64,000 nt of DNA from positions 3,958,501 through 4,022,500 of the forward strand of contig NZ_CP058214.1 of the NCBI RefSeq assembly GCF_015482775.1, read 5' to 3'. This stretch comes from Kaustia mangrovi. GTDB taxonomy: Bacteria > Pseudomonadota > Alphaproteobacteria > Rhizobiales > Im1. The notes beneath the pieces are model-generated. The model did not search any database and had not been told where the DNA came from. It was given only the letters and a program-made list of their open reading frames with translations. Numbering within the stretch: position 1 is the first letter of the stretch; every line of letters begins with the position of its first letter. Below, piece by piece: positions 24,552 through 33,514 of the stretch. Made by a program: the position numbers and the translations under genes.

Positions 24552-25613
24552 ATGAAGAACAAGATGTCCATGTCAATGAGCCGTCGCACGGTCCTCATGG
24601 GGGCGGGGGCGGTGCTCGCCACGCCGGCCATCCTGCGGCCGGCCTTCGGCGAGACCACGCTGACGGTCGCCGATCCGGGTGGCCCGTTCGGCCCGGCCTT
24701 CCGCAAGGCCTTCTACGACCCGTTCCAGAAGGAGACCGGCATCACGATCGTCAATGTGGCGCGCGAGGCCGAGCCCACCGCGCAGTTCAAGTCGATCGTG
24801 GAGACCGGCGCCTATATCTGGGATGTGTGCACGCTGACCCTTTCGGCGCGCAAGATCCTGGAGAAGGGCGATCTCCTGGAGCCGACAGGGGTCAAGGAGG
24901 CCGACGCGCCGGGCATGATGGCGGAGGCGCTGTTCCCGAATTTCGTCGGCACCGACGTCTATTCCACGATCTTCGCCTACCGCACCGACAAGATGGGCGA
25001 CAAGGCCCCGAAATCCTGGACCGATTTCTGGGATGTCGAGGGCTTCCCGGGCCGGCGCGCCCTGCGCAAGAATCCCATCGACACGCTCGAGCAGGCGCTG
25101 CTCGCCGACGGCGTGCCGCTGGAGGAGCTCTATCCGCTCGATGTCGACCGCGCCTTTGCGAGCCTCGACAGGATCAAGCCGCATATCGCGGTCTGGTGGA
25201 CCGGCGGCGCCCAGTCGACGCAGCTTCTCCAGAGCGGCGAGGTCGACATGATCTCCGGCTGGAACGCCCGCCTGCAGGCCGCCATCGACGGGGGGACGCC
25301 CGCCGAGCTGGTCTGGAACCAGGGGCTCTATTCCATCGAGGGCTGGGGCATCCCGAAGGGCAACCCCAAGGCGGACGCGGCGCGCGAATTCGTCAGGTTC
25401 TGCACCAGGCCCGAACAGCAGGCGCTCTATACGAGCGAGCTCGCCTACGGCCCGACGAACCGGAAGGCCTATGACAGCATCCCGGCCGAGCGCGCCAAGG
25501 TGCTGCCGACGGCGCCGGCGAACATCTCGCAGATGCGGATCGCCAGCGAGGACTGGTGGAGCTCGAACCGCGCGGACATGACCGAGCGGTTCAACGCCTG
25601 GCTCCTCACCTGA
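24552..25613 (+). CDS. Polyamine-type ABC importer, substrate-binding protein
   Basis: 353-residue periplasmic binding protein of the spermidine/putrescine (PotD) class. A twin-arginine-like signal MSRRTVLMGAGAVLATP is followed by cleavage near AFGET. The mature protein starts LTVADPGGPFGPAFRKAFYDPF and contains WDVEGFPGRRALRKNP, typical of the PotD-like group. A strong AGAGGGGAAGGAA site precedes the ATG. It is followed by the ATPase and the fused permease. PotD-like proteins bind polyamines but also diverse amine or organic-acid ligands, so the substrate is open. Confidence 0.92.
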   Translation: MKNKMSMSMSRRTVLMGAGAVLATPAILRPAFGETTLTVADPGGPFGPAFRKAFYDPFQKETGITIVNVAREAEPTAQFKSIVETGAYIWDVCTLTLSARKILEKGDLLEPTGVKEADAPGMMAEALFPNFVGTDVYSTIFAYRTDKMGDKAPKSWTDFWDVEGFPGRRALRKNPIDTLEQALLADGVPLEELYPLDVDRAFASLDRIKPHIAVWWTGGAQSTQLLQSGEVDMISGWNARLQAAIDGGTPAELVWNQGLYSIEGWGIPKGNPKADAAREFVRFCTRPEQQALYTSELAYGPTNRKAYDSIPAERAKVLPTAPANISQMRIASEDWWSSNRADMTERFNAWLLT

Positions 25614-25719
25614 GGCCATGGACGACACGCATGGCCGGTCCGCTCCGGCGGGCCGGCCCCATGTGCCTCCGCACGCCCCGTATCCGCGTGCCGGAACGAC
25701 CTTTTCTTCGGGATATACG

Positions 25720-26808
25720 ATGGTGAATGTGGACCGCACCGCCAACGCGCCGCCCAAGCTCGAGATCAAGGGGCTCGGCAAGCAATACGGCAACGTCACC
25801 GCACTGGAACCGACCGATCTTTCCGTGGAGGCCGGCGAATTCGTCACCCTGCTCGGACCGTCGGGCTCCGGCAAGACGACGCTCCTGCAGATGATTTCCG
25901 GGCTGACCGAGCCGACAAGCGGCGAGCTCTGGGTCGACGGGAGAAACGAGACGGAAACGCCCGTCCACAAGCGCGACATGGGGCTGGTCTTCCAGCACTA
26001 CGCGCTGTTTCCGCACATGACGGTCAGCGAGAATATCGCCTTCCCGCTGAAGATGCGCGGCGCGCCCGCGCGCGATATCCGCGAGCGCGTGGCGGAAACC
26101 CTCGCCAAGGTGCAGCTCGAAGCCTATGGCGACCGGTTCCCCCGCGAGCTCTCCGGCGGCCAGCAGCAGCGCGTGGCGCTCGCCCGCTGCTTCGTCTACC
26201 GGCCCGAGATCGTGCTGATGGACGAGCCGCTCGGCGCGCTCGACAAGAACCTGCGCGAGGACATGCAGCTCGAGATCAGGCGCCTCCACAGGGAGTTCGG
26301 CACGACCGTCATCTATGTGACGCACGATCAGGAGGAGGCGCTCGTCCTGTCCGACCGCATCTGCCTGATGAACCATGCGCGCGTGGAACAGGTCGGCACG
26401 CCGCGCGAGATCTATTCGCACCCGAAGAGCATCTTCTCAGCACAGTTCATCGGCCTGTCCAACCTCTTCATGGGCGAGGTGGAGAAGGCCGGGGAGGGCC
26501 GCATGGCGGTCCGCAACGGCAACGGCACCTTCGAGGCGAAGGTGGAGAACTGCCGCACGGTCAACGGCCATGGCGGCCTCGTCCTGCGCCCGGAACAGCT
26601 TCGCCCCGGTCCGGCGGGCGAGGGAGAGAACGAGGTTGCCGGCACGGTCAGCGAGATCATCTATGTGGGCTCCGACACGCGGCTCGTCCTCACGCTGAAG
26701 GACGGCGCGACCCTGTCGGTGCGCCACGATCCCTCCAGTCCCTTGCCCGGGCTCGGCGAGACCATGACCTATCATTGGCCGATCGACGTGGCGGTGGTCG
26801 TTTCATGA
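25720..26808 (+). CDS. Polyamine-type ABC importer, ATPase (PotA-like)
   Basis: 362-residue ABC ATPase. Walker A GPSGSGKTT at 46-54, signature LSGGQQQR, Walker B VLMDEPLGALD, switch His in YVTHDQEE, and a C-terminal TOBE domain (about residues 275-360). The ATG at 25720 starts just before the fold; an ATG at 25618 would add 34 low-complexity residues. Its stop overlaps the start of the fused permease (ATGA). Confidence 0.93.
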   Translation: MVNVDRTANAPPKLEIKGLGKQYGNVTALEPTDLSVEAGEFVTLLGPSGSGKTTLLQMISGLTEPTSGELWVDGRNETETPVHKRDMGLVFQHYALFPHMTVSENIAFPLKMRGAPARDIRERVAETLAKVQLEAYGDRFPRELSGGQQQRVALARCFVYRPEIVLMDEPLGALDKNLREDMQLEIRRLHREFGTTVIYVTHDQEEALVLSDRICLMNHARVEQVGTPREIYSHPKSIFSAQFIGLSNLFMGEVEKAGEGRMAVRNGNGTFEAKVENCRTVNGHGGLVLRPEQLRPGPAGEGENEVAGTVSEIIYVGSDTRLVLTLKDGATLSVRHDPSSPLPGLGETMTYHWPIDVAVVVS

Positions 26809-28544
26809 CAGACGCGACGATCAGCCCGTCCCGCTCGTTCGCCCGGTTCCGCGCCGGTCCGCTCTGGCTCGCCGCGCCGGCGATCGCGTTCCTCGTCGTT
26901 TTCTTCCTCGTCCCCGTCGCCCGTCTCCTGGCGCTCAGCGTGCAGGGCGATAGCGGCGCCCTGACCGACGAGCACTATGCCCGCCTCGTCGACACGGAAG
27001 TCTACTGGCGTATCCTCGTCATCACCTTCCGCATCGCAGGCCTGACGGCGTTCTTCTCGCTCCTCTTCGGCTATCCGCTCGCCTTCTGGCTGTCCAAGCT
27101 GAAGGAGGGCCGGCGCAACCGGATGCTGCTCTTGGTGCTCGTGCCGTTCTGGACGAGCTACCTCGTGAAGGCCTTCGCCTGGATGCTGCTGCTCGGCAAT
27201 CAGGGCGTGCTGAACCGGATCCTGACGGGATCGGGCCTGGTCGATACGCCACTTGCGCTCATGTACAACGAGTTCGGCGTGATCGTCGGCATGGTCCACG
27301 CCATGATGCCGCTCGCCATCCTCACCATGATGCCGGTGATGAGCGGTATCGACGGCCGGCTGACGCAGGCCGCCGGCACGCTCGGCGCGGGCGCCGCGCA
27401 CCGCTTCTGGATGGTCTATTTCCCGCTGTCGGTGCCCGGCATGGCCGCCGGCGGCCTCCTGACCTTCATCACCTCGCTTGGCTTCTTCATCGTGCCGGCC
27501 TTCCTCGGCGGGCGCCAGCAGACCATGCTCGCCCAGCTCATCATCGTCCAGGTGCAGGAGCTGGTGAACTGGGCCTTCGCCGGCGTGCTCGCCACCATGC
27601 TGCTCGTCTCCGCGCTTCTCGCCTGCTGGATCTACAACAGGATCTTCGGGCTCTCCTCCCTGTCGGCGGAGAGCGGCGGGGGCAAGGGGGCGTCGGACGG
27701 CCTGGCGCGGCGCCTCGGCCTCGCCATCCTGGAGGCGCTCGCCCGGGCGACGGCGCTCGTCGCCGACCGTGTCCCCGGCGCGGGGCGCGGCCGGATCCTG
27801 CCGGCCTATGTGGCGCTCGCGATCCTGTTCCTGGTGGTGCCGACGCTGATCGTCATCCCGGTCGCCTTCACGAGCTCCGATTTTCTGGAGTTCCCGCCGC
27901 CGGGCTACGCCCTGCGCTGGTTCGACGTCTACTTCAACTCGCCGATCTGGATCTCCGCGACGGTGCGCTCCTTCGGCGTGGCCTTCGCCACCGCGATCCT
28001 CGCGACCGCCATCGGCGGCCTTGCGGCGCTTGCGCTCGCCCGGTCGCGCTCCAGGTGGAACGGCACGATCTTCGCATTCATGCTGGCGCCGATGATCGTC
28101 CCGCGCATCGTCATCGCGGTGGGGCTCTTCTACCTGTTCGCCCAGATCGGGCTGGTGGCGACCAATACGGGCCTCGTTCTGGGCCACACGGTCCTGTCCA
28201 TCCCCTTCACCTTCGTGGCGACGGCGGCGGTGCTCAAGAGCTACGACTGGCGGCTCGACCAGGCGGCGGCCTCGCTCGGCGCCAGCCGGGTGAACGTGCT
28301 CAGGCTGATCACGGTGCCGCTCATCCGCGGCGGCATCATATCGGCCTTCCTGTTCGCCTTCGTCACCTCCTTCGACGAGCTGACCATCGCCATCTTCGTC
28401 AGCGGCGGGCTGAAATCCACCCTGCCCAAGCAGATGTGGGACGACATGATCCTCCAGCTTAATCCCACGCTGGCGGCGGTGTCGGTCGTGGTTCTCGTCA
28501 TCGTCACGGCCATCCTTCTGGTAGCCGACCGGCTGCGCCGGTGA
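26805..28544 (+). CDS. Fused polyamine-type ABC permease (PotB-PotC in one chain)
   Basis: 579-residue inner-membrane protein with two complete MetI/BPD transport permease domains. The first (about residues 15-290) has the EAA-like loop AAGTLGAGAAHRFWMVYFPLS; the second (about 320-579) has AAASLGASRVNVLRLITVPL. They are joined by a linker of about 50 residues rich in Gly, Ala and Arg. In most PotABCD systems these are two proteins; the homologous system at 54270-55984 in this window has them separate. Translationally coupled to the ATPase gene. Confidence 0.92.
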   Translation: MTDATISPSRSFARFRAGPLWLAAPAIAFLVVFFLVPVARLLALSVQGDSGALTDEHYARLVDTEVYWRILVITFRIAGLTAFFSLLFGYPLAFWLSKLKEGRRNRMLLLVLVPFWTSYLVKAFAWMLLLGNQGVLNRILTGSGLVDTPLALMYNEFGVIVGMVHAMMPLAILTMMPVMSGIDGRLTQAAGTLGAGAAHRFWMVYFPLSVPGMAAGGLLTFITSLGFFIVPAFLGGRQQTMLAQLIIVQVQELVNWAFAGVLATMLLVSALLACWIYNRIFGLSSLSAESGGGKGASDGLARRLGLAILEALARATALVADRVPGAGRGRILPAYVALAILFLVVPTLIVIPVAFTSSDFLEFPPPGYALRWFDVYFNSPIWISATVRSFGVAFATAILATAIGGLAALALARSRSRWNGTIFAFMLAPMIVPRIVIAVGLFYLFAQIGLVATNTGLVLGHTVLSIPFTFVATAAVLKSYDWRLDQAAASLGASRVNVLRLITVPLIRGGIISAFLFAFVTSFDELTIAIFVSGGLKSTLPKQMWDDMILQLNPTLAAVSVVVLVIVTAILLVADRLRR

Positions 28545-28565
28545 CGCGGCTGGCGGTCGGTCCTC

Positions 28566-28587
28566 CGGCGTGCCGCCCGGCACGCCG
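28566..28587 (+). terminator. GC-rich hairpin between permease and acyl-CoA synthetase
   Basis: CGGCGTGCCG and CGGCACGCCG are perfect 10-bp inverted arms separated by CC and followed by TTT. It could be an attenuator or RNA-stability element that lowers downstream expression relative to the transporter genes. Confidence 0.5.
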
Positions 28588-28603
28588 TTTCAAGGTCAAG
28601 GAA

Positions 28604-30118
28604 ATGCCTGGTTCACAAGACTTCATCAGCCTGTTCAACGACCGTGCGGCGACCGATCCGGACCGGGTCTTCGCGCGCTATGGCGGCAATGCCATCACCT
28701 TCGCCGACCTCGACCGGGCGTCGGCCCGCTTCGCCGCGATGCTCGCGCGGCTGGGCGTGGAGCGCGGCGACCGGGTCGCCGTCATGATGCGCAACGGCAC
28801 GACGTCGCTCGCCCTGATCTTCGCCATCTTGCGGGCCGGCCATGTCTGGGTTCCCGTCAACGCCGCTCTCAAGGGCGAGGGGCTGCGCCATGTCCTCGAC
28901 CATTGCGACCCCGCCCTGATCGTCGCCGACGAGGAGTTCCTGGACCGGATCGCGGAATGCGGCGCACGGGCGCGCGCGCCCGTGACGGTGTGCCCGGACG
29001 GCGACGATCTGGAGGAGGCCGGCGGCGTCGCGGGCCCCGTGCCGGCGGCGGACGATCCGGCCGCGATCATGTACACCTCCGGCACCACCGGGCCGGCCAA
29101 GGGCGTGATCGTGACCCACCGCATGCTGCGGCTGGCGGCCGAGGCCGTCGCCCTGAGCTCGGCACCGCGGCCGGGCGACATCTATTTCCTGTGGGAGCCC
29201 TTCTATCATATCGGCGGTGCGCAGACGCTGATCCTGCCGCTGGTGCGCGACATCTCGCTCTCCATGGTCGACCGGTTCAGCGCCACTCGCTTCTGGCAGG
29301 AGGTGCGCGAGGCCGGCGCCACGCATATCCACTATCTGGGCGGCGTCATCCAGATCCTGCTCAAGCAGCCGCCATCGCCGCGCGACAGGGACCATCCCGT
29401 GCGCATCGCCTGGGGCGGCGGCTGCGCGGCGGACGCCTGGCGCGCCTTCGAGGAGCGCTTCGGCGTGGAGATCCGCGAGGGCTACGGCATGACCGAGGCG
29501 TCCAGCCTCACCAGCTTCAACGATACCGGTGTCGTCGGCTCCATCGGCAGGCCCGTGCCGTGGTTCGAGGTGCGCCTGCTCGACGACGACGGCCGGGAGG
29601 TCAAGGACGGGCGCGGCGAGATCGTGGTGACGACATCGCTGCCGGGCGCGATCTTCCCGGGCTATTTCCGCAACCCGGACGCGACCGCCAGGGCCCTTCG
29701 GCCGGAAGGTTTCCGCACCGGCGACATGGGCTCGCGCGATGTCGAGGGCAATCTCTACTTCCATGGCCGCAAGGGCGACAGCGTGCGCTGCAAGGGCGAG
29801 AACGTGTCGGCCTACGAGGTGGAGCATGTCGTGGGCCTGCACCCCGATGTCGAGGACAGCGCCATGATCGGTGTCGCCGCCGATGTCGGCGAGCAGGACA
29901 TCAAGCTGTTCGTGCAGCTCAAGCCCGGCGCGACGGAGGACCCCGGCGCCCTGAGCGCATGGCTGGCGGAGCGGCTCGCCCCCTTCCAGCAGCCGCGCTA
30001 CATCGCCTTTGTCGACGAATTCGAACGCACCCCCAGCAAACGCATCATGAAGCACCGGCTCTCGCCCTCGCGGGAGGAGTGCTGGGACCGTCTCGCAGAA
30101 CGGGAGAGCATCCGATGA
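28604..30118 (+). CDS. AMP-dependent acyl-CoA synthetase
   Basis: 504-residue adenylate-forming ligase predicted to activate a carboxylic acid to its CoA thioester. P-loop motif YTSGTTGPAKG, core motif EGYGMTEAS, the hinge region FRTGDMG, and the C-terminal catalytic Lys in TPSKRIMKHRL. The ATG at 28604 has AAGGTCAAGGA just upstream; a GTG at 28541 overlapping the permease stop would add 21 residues and run through a hairpin. It resembles the crotonobetaine/carnitine-CoA-ligase-like group, which would fit a quaternary-amine or polyamine-type importer, but this is a guess. It overlaps the next gene by 4 bp. Confidence 0.88.
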   Translation: MPGSQDFISLFNDRAATDPDRVFARYGGNAITFADLDRASARFAAMLARLGVERGDRVAVMMRNGTTSLALIFAILRAGHVWVPVNAALKGEGLRHVLDHCDPALIVADEEFLDRIAECGARARAPVTVCPDGDDLEEAGGVAGPVPAADDPAAIMYTSGTTGPAKGVIVTHRMLRLAAEAVALSSAPRPGDIYFLWEPFYHIGGAQTLILPLVRDISLSMVDRFSATRFWQEVREAGATHIHYLGGVIQILLKQPPSPRDRDHPVRIAWGGGCAADAWRAFEERFGVEIREGYGMTEASSLTSFNDTGVVGSIGRPVPWFEVRLLDDDGREVKDGRGEIVVTTSLPGAIFPGYFRNPDATARALRPEGFRTGDMGSRDVEGNLYFHGRKGDSVRCKGENVSAYEVEHVVGLHPDVEDSAMIGVAADVGEQDIKLFVQLKPGATEDPGALSAWLAERLAPFQQPRYIAFVDEFERTPSKRIMKHRLSPSREECWDRLAERESIR

Positions 30119-31209
30119 CCGAAGGCTTCAAGACCGACGTGCTGGTTTCGGGAACCGGCCCCTTTGCCGGGCGCATCGCGCTCGACATCGCCGCGACGGC
30201 GGAGCGGCCGATCTCGGTCGCCATTGCGGGTCGCAACCGCGACCGGCTCGACTGGCTGCGCACCGCCGGCAACGCCCGTGCCGCCATGTTCGGCCGTCCC
30301 GCCACCTTCTCCACGCTCGAGGCGGACCTGACGGAGGACGGCGCGGCGGAGCGCGTGATCGCGCAGACACGGCCCAGGATTGCCGTGCAGGCCGCCTCGG
30401 TCCAGACCTCCATGGTCATCTCCGATACCGGGAACGCCTGGACGGCGCTGGTCGCGGAGGGCGGCCTGAGCGCGACCGCCCCATTTCACGCCGTGATCAC
30501 CGGAAAGGTCGCGCGCGCCATCGCCGAACACTCGCCGGAGACGGCGTTCATCAATTGCTGCTTCCCGGACGTGGTGAACGGTCTGATCGCCGCGCAGGGC
30601 TACAATGTGCTCTGCGGCACGGGCAATGTCGCCATCCTCTCCAATGTGTTCTCCGGCGCCAAGGGTATCTCGGATCCCGCCCGGCTCCGCGTGCTCGCCC
30701 ATTACCAGAACCTCGCCGCCTGGCGCCGGCCGAGCGGCGAGCGGCAGGGGGCGGTCGCCCCGCGTGTCTTCCTGGACGGGCGCGAGATCGCGGATGTGTT
30801 CGAGGATTTCGCCGATGTGAAGCTCACCGCCGAACCCGCCATCGAGGTCTCCGGTGCCTCCGGCGTGACGCTGATTCGTGCCTATGTGGCGGGCGAGCCC
30901 TGGGTCGGCCATGTGCCGGGCCCGAACGGCCTGCCCGGCGGATATCCGGTGCGTCTGGAGGAGGGGACCCTGCGTCTCAACCTGCCCGACGGCCTCACGC
31001 AGGAGGAGGCGGTGTCCTGGAACGCGGCGTTCGAAGCCACGAATGGCCTCGTTGTGGAGGGGCGCGAAGCGCGCTACACCGGAGCTCTGAAGGCGGTTCT
31101 GAAGCGCTGGGATTTTCCCCATGCGGACGGCTTCGCGCTGGAGGAGCTCGATACGGTCCATCGCGACCTCTCCGCGCTGCGGAACCGCCTGAGCGCGATA
31201 CCCGCATGA
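30115..31209 (+). CDS. Uncharacterised Rossmann-like (saccharopine-dehydrogenase-like) protein
   Basis: 364-residue cytoplasmic protein. The N-terminal segment VLVSGTGPFAGRIALDIAA looks like a dinucleotide-binding motif (GTGPFAG in place of the usual GxGxxG), followed by AIAGRNRDRLDWL, the second strand of a Rossmann fold. Beyond that I recognise no catalytic motif. It is translationally coupled to the acyl-CoA synthetase upstream and 31 bp before the DadA-like gene. It probably acts as an NAD(P)-dependent enzyme in the same pathway, for example on an imine or keto intermediate. Function unknown. Confidence 0.7.
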   Translation: MTEGFKTDVLVSGTGPFAGRIALDIAATAERPISVAIAGRNRDRLDWLRTAGNARAAMFGRPATFSTLEADLTEDGAAERVIAQTRPRIAVQAASVQTSMVISDTGNAWTALVAEGGLSATAPFHAVITGKVARAIAEHSPETAFINCCFPDVVNGLIAAQGYNVLCGTGNVAILSNVFSGAKGISDPARLRVLAHYQNLAAWRRPSGERQGAVAPRVFLDGREIADVFEDFADVKLTAEPAIEVSGASGVTLIRAYVAGEPWVGHVPGPNGLPGGYPVRLEEGTLRLNLPDGLTQEEAVSWNAAFEATNGLVVEGREARYTGALKAVLKRWDFPHADGFALEELDTVHRDLSALRNRLSAIPA

Positions 31210-31240
31210 TCTGATCTGAACGAGGAGGGGGCAGGATCCC

Positions 31241-32512
31241 ATGGGCGAGCCGTTGAGGGTGGTCGTGATCGGGGCAGGGATCGTCGGCGCCTTCGCCGCC
31301 CGGGCCCTCGTCCGCGACGGGCAGAGCGTGACGATCGTCGATCCCGGACCGCCCGGCGGGCGTCAGGCGACGAGCTACGGCAACGGCGCCTGGATCCTGG
31401 AAAGCTCGCTCCTGCCGGTCTCCGTTCCCGGCCTCTGGCGTCAGGTGCCGGGCTATCTCGCCGACCCGCTCGGCCCCTTCGCGATACGCTGGTCCCATCT
31501 CTGGCGCGCCGCGCCGTGGCTCCTGCGATTCGTGGCGGCAGGCTCCACCGTCGCGAAGGTCGAGAAGACGGCGGCGGCCCGCTACGCCCTGACGCAAGGC
31601 GCGCTCGGGCACTACCGCGAGGAGGCCGCCGCCTGCGGGCTCTGCGACCTTCTCCGGACGGACGGGCTGCTCTCGATCTACCGCGACCGCGCGGACTTCG
31701 AGGCGGACGCGCTCGCCTGGACGCTGCGTGCCCGCTACGGCTTCTCGTGGCAGGAGCTGGAGGGCGGTGAGCTGCACGAGTTCGAGCCCGGCCTGAGCGC
31801 CGATTACGGCTTTGGCGCGCACCTCGCGTCGGATGCCAATCTCACCGATCCGGGCGCCTTCGTCGCGGGCCTCGTCGAAGGCGCCTGCCGCGACGGTGCG
31901 CGCCTTGAGACCGTGCGCGCCACCGGGTTCCGCTTCGAGGGGGACCGGCTGCGGGCGGTGGAGACGGAAGGCGGCGGGGAGATCGTCTGCGACCGGGCGC
32001 TGGTCACCGCCGGCATCCATTCGCGCATGCTGGCCCGGCAGGCGGGCGACCGTGTGCCCCTGGAGACGGAGCGCGGCTACCATGTGGTCGTTCCCGATCC
32101 GGTTCATGTGCCCCGCCATCCCATCATGCCGATGGACGGCAAGATGGCGATCACCATGACGCGGGCCGGCCTGCGGGTCGCGGGCCAGGTGGAGCTTGCC
32201 GGCATGGAGGCGGAGCCTGACTGGCGCCGGGCGGATATCCTGGCCGGATACCTTCCCCGGGTCTTCCCCGCCTTCGCCGGCCGGATGGATGGCGCCCGCA
32301 TCGACCGCTGGATGGGCCATCGCCCCTCGACCCCGGACGGCTTGCCCTGCATCGGTCCGTCGCGCCGCTCGCCCGACGTGGTCTACAGCTTCGGCCACGG
32401 CCATAGCGGCCTCGCCATGGGGCCGATCAGCGGCCGTCTCGCCGCCGAGCTGTCTGCCGGACGGCCTCCCGTCGTCGACCCCGAACCCTATGGAGCCCAG
32501 CGTTTCGCATGA
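31241..32512 (+). CDS. DadA-like FAD-dependent oxidoreductase
   Basis: 423-residue flavoprotein of the D-amino-acid dehydrogenase/DAO family. FAD-binding motif VVVIGAGIVGAFAARAL (residues 7-23), the family loop SYGNGAWI, and the C-terminal FAD-contact region SFGHGHSGLAMGP. It should oxidise an amine or amino acid to the imine and pass electrons to quinone. It has a GAGGAGGGGGCAGG ribosome-binding region and overlaps the cyclodeaminase-family gene downstream by 4 bp. Next to an OCD-family imine reductase it may form an oxidise/reduce pair for stereo-inversion or C-N metabolism. Confidence 0.92.
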   Translation: MGEPLRVVVIGAGIVGAFAARALVRDGQSVTIVDPGPPGGRQATSYGNGAWILESSLLPVSVPGLWRQVPGYLADPLGPFAIRWSHLWRAAPWLLRFVAAGSTVAKVEKTAAARYALTQGALGHYREEAAACGLCDLLRTDGLLSIYRDRADFEADALAWTLRARYGFSWQELEGGELHEFEPGLSADYGFGAHLASDANLTDPGAFVAGLVEGACRDGARLETVRATGFRFEGDRLRAVETEGGGEIVCDRALVTAGIHSRMLARQAGDRVPLETERGYHVVVPDPVHVPRHPIMPMDGKMAITMTRAGLRVAGQVELAGMEAEPDWRRADILAGYLPRVFPAFAGRMDGARIDRWMGHRPSTPDGLPCIGPSRRSPDVVYSFGHGHSGLAMGPISGRLAAELSAGRPPVVDPEPYGAQRFA

Positions 32513-33450
32513 CGAGCGACGCCCTGCCTTTCATCGACGACGCCGCGATCGCCGGCCTGCATCTCACGCCGGACGAGGCGCGCGAGGCGCTCCTGCGGAT
32601 CTACCGGCTCAATCACGCCGGCCGGGTGGTCTCCAGGCCCAAGACGTCGCTCGATATCGGGCCCGGCCACATGTTCCAGGCGATGTGCGCAGGCAGCGAG
32701 GAGCTGGGGCTCGCCACGGTCAAATGGCTGGGTGTCGCGCCGCGGCCTGCGGGCGACGACCGGCCGGGCATCCACGCCCTGTCCGTCCTGAACGATTTCT
32801 CAAGCGGCGCGCCGCTGGCGATCATGGACGCCAACGCCATGACCGGCCTGCGGACGGCCGCCATGTCGGCCCTTGCTGCGCGATATCTGGCCCGAAGGGA
32901 GAGCGCGACCATCGGCTTCGTCGGCAGCGGTCTGCAGGCGCGCACCCATCTGGAGGCCATGCGCGCGCTCTGCCCCGGCCTGCGCACGGCGCTGTGCAGC
33001 AGCCGGTCCGAGCGGTCCGCCGCCCGGCTTGCCGAGCATGCGCGGGGGCTCGGCATGGAGGCGCGGGGCCCCGTTTCGCCGGAGGAGGCGGTGCGCGGCA
33101 GCGATATCGTCGTCACGACGGTGCCGGCAAGCCCGGGGCTCGAACCGTTTCTCGACCCGGCCTGGCTCGCGCCGGGCGCCTTCGTCGCGGCGGTGGATGT
33201 CGGGCGCTCGTGGCTCCCGGAGGGGCTCGGCGCGCTCGACCTCATGGCGACCGACGACCGCGAGCAGCACATGCGCTATCTCGACGGCGCGCTCACGCTC
33301 CATTGCGACCTGTCGGAGCTGGCCGCCGGCATCCATCCCGGCCGCACCGGCGAGACGGAGCGCGCCATGTTCGTCTTCCGCGGCCATGCGCCGGCCGATC
33401 TCGCCATCTCCGGCCTGATCTGGTCGCGCTACAGGGCCGCGATGGGGTGA
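32509..33450 (+). CDS. Ornithine cyclodeaminase/mu-crystallin-family protein
   Basis: 313-residue NAD(P)-binding protein of the OCD/mu-crystallin/ketimine-reductase family. The Rossmann motif reads ATIGFVGSGLQARTHLEAM (about residues 127-145); the N-terminal substrate domain has RPKTSLD with the conserved basic residues. Members deaminate ornithine to proline or reduce cyclic ketimines. The DadA-like neighbour would generate an imine, so ketimine reduction is the more likely role here. It overlaps the flavoprotein gene (ATGA). Confidence 0.9.
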   Translation: MTSDALPFIDDAAIAGLHLTPDEAREALLRIYRLNHAGRVVSRPKTSLDIGPGHMFQAMCAGSEELGLATVKWLGVAPRPAGDDRPGIHALSVLNDFSSGAPLAIMDANAMTGLRTAAMSALAARYLARRESATIGFVGSGLQARTHLEAMRALCPGLRTALCSSRSERSAARLAEHARGLGMEARGPVSPEEAVRGSDIVVTTVPASPGLEPFLDPAWLAPGAFVAAVDVGRSWLPEGLGALDLMATDDREQHMRYLDGALTLHCDLSELAAGIHPGRTGETERAMFVFRGHAPADLAISGLIWSRYRAAMG

Positions 33451-33514
33451 ATGCCCTGCGCCGGTGTGCGCTGCTATGCTGCGGGGAGACCGACAGTCCG
33501 GAGGGCATGAGACG

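Noticed and set aside
26772-28583. Minus-strand open frame of about 603 codons, Glu/Gln/His-rich
   Set aside because: Antisense to the fused permease; membrane-segment codons read backwards give this biased composition.
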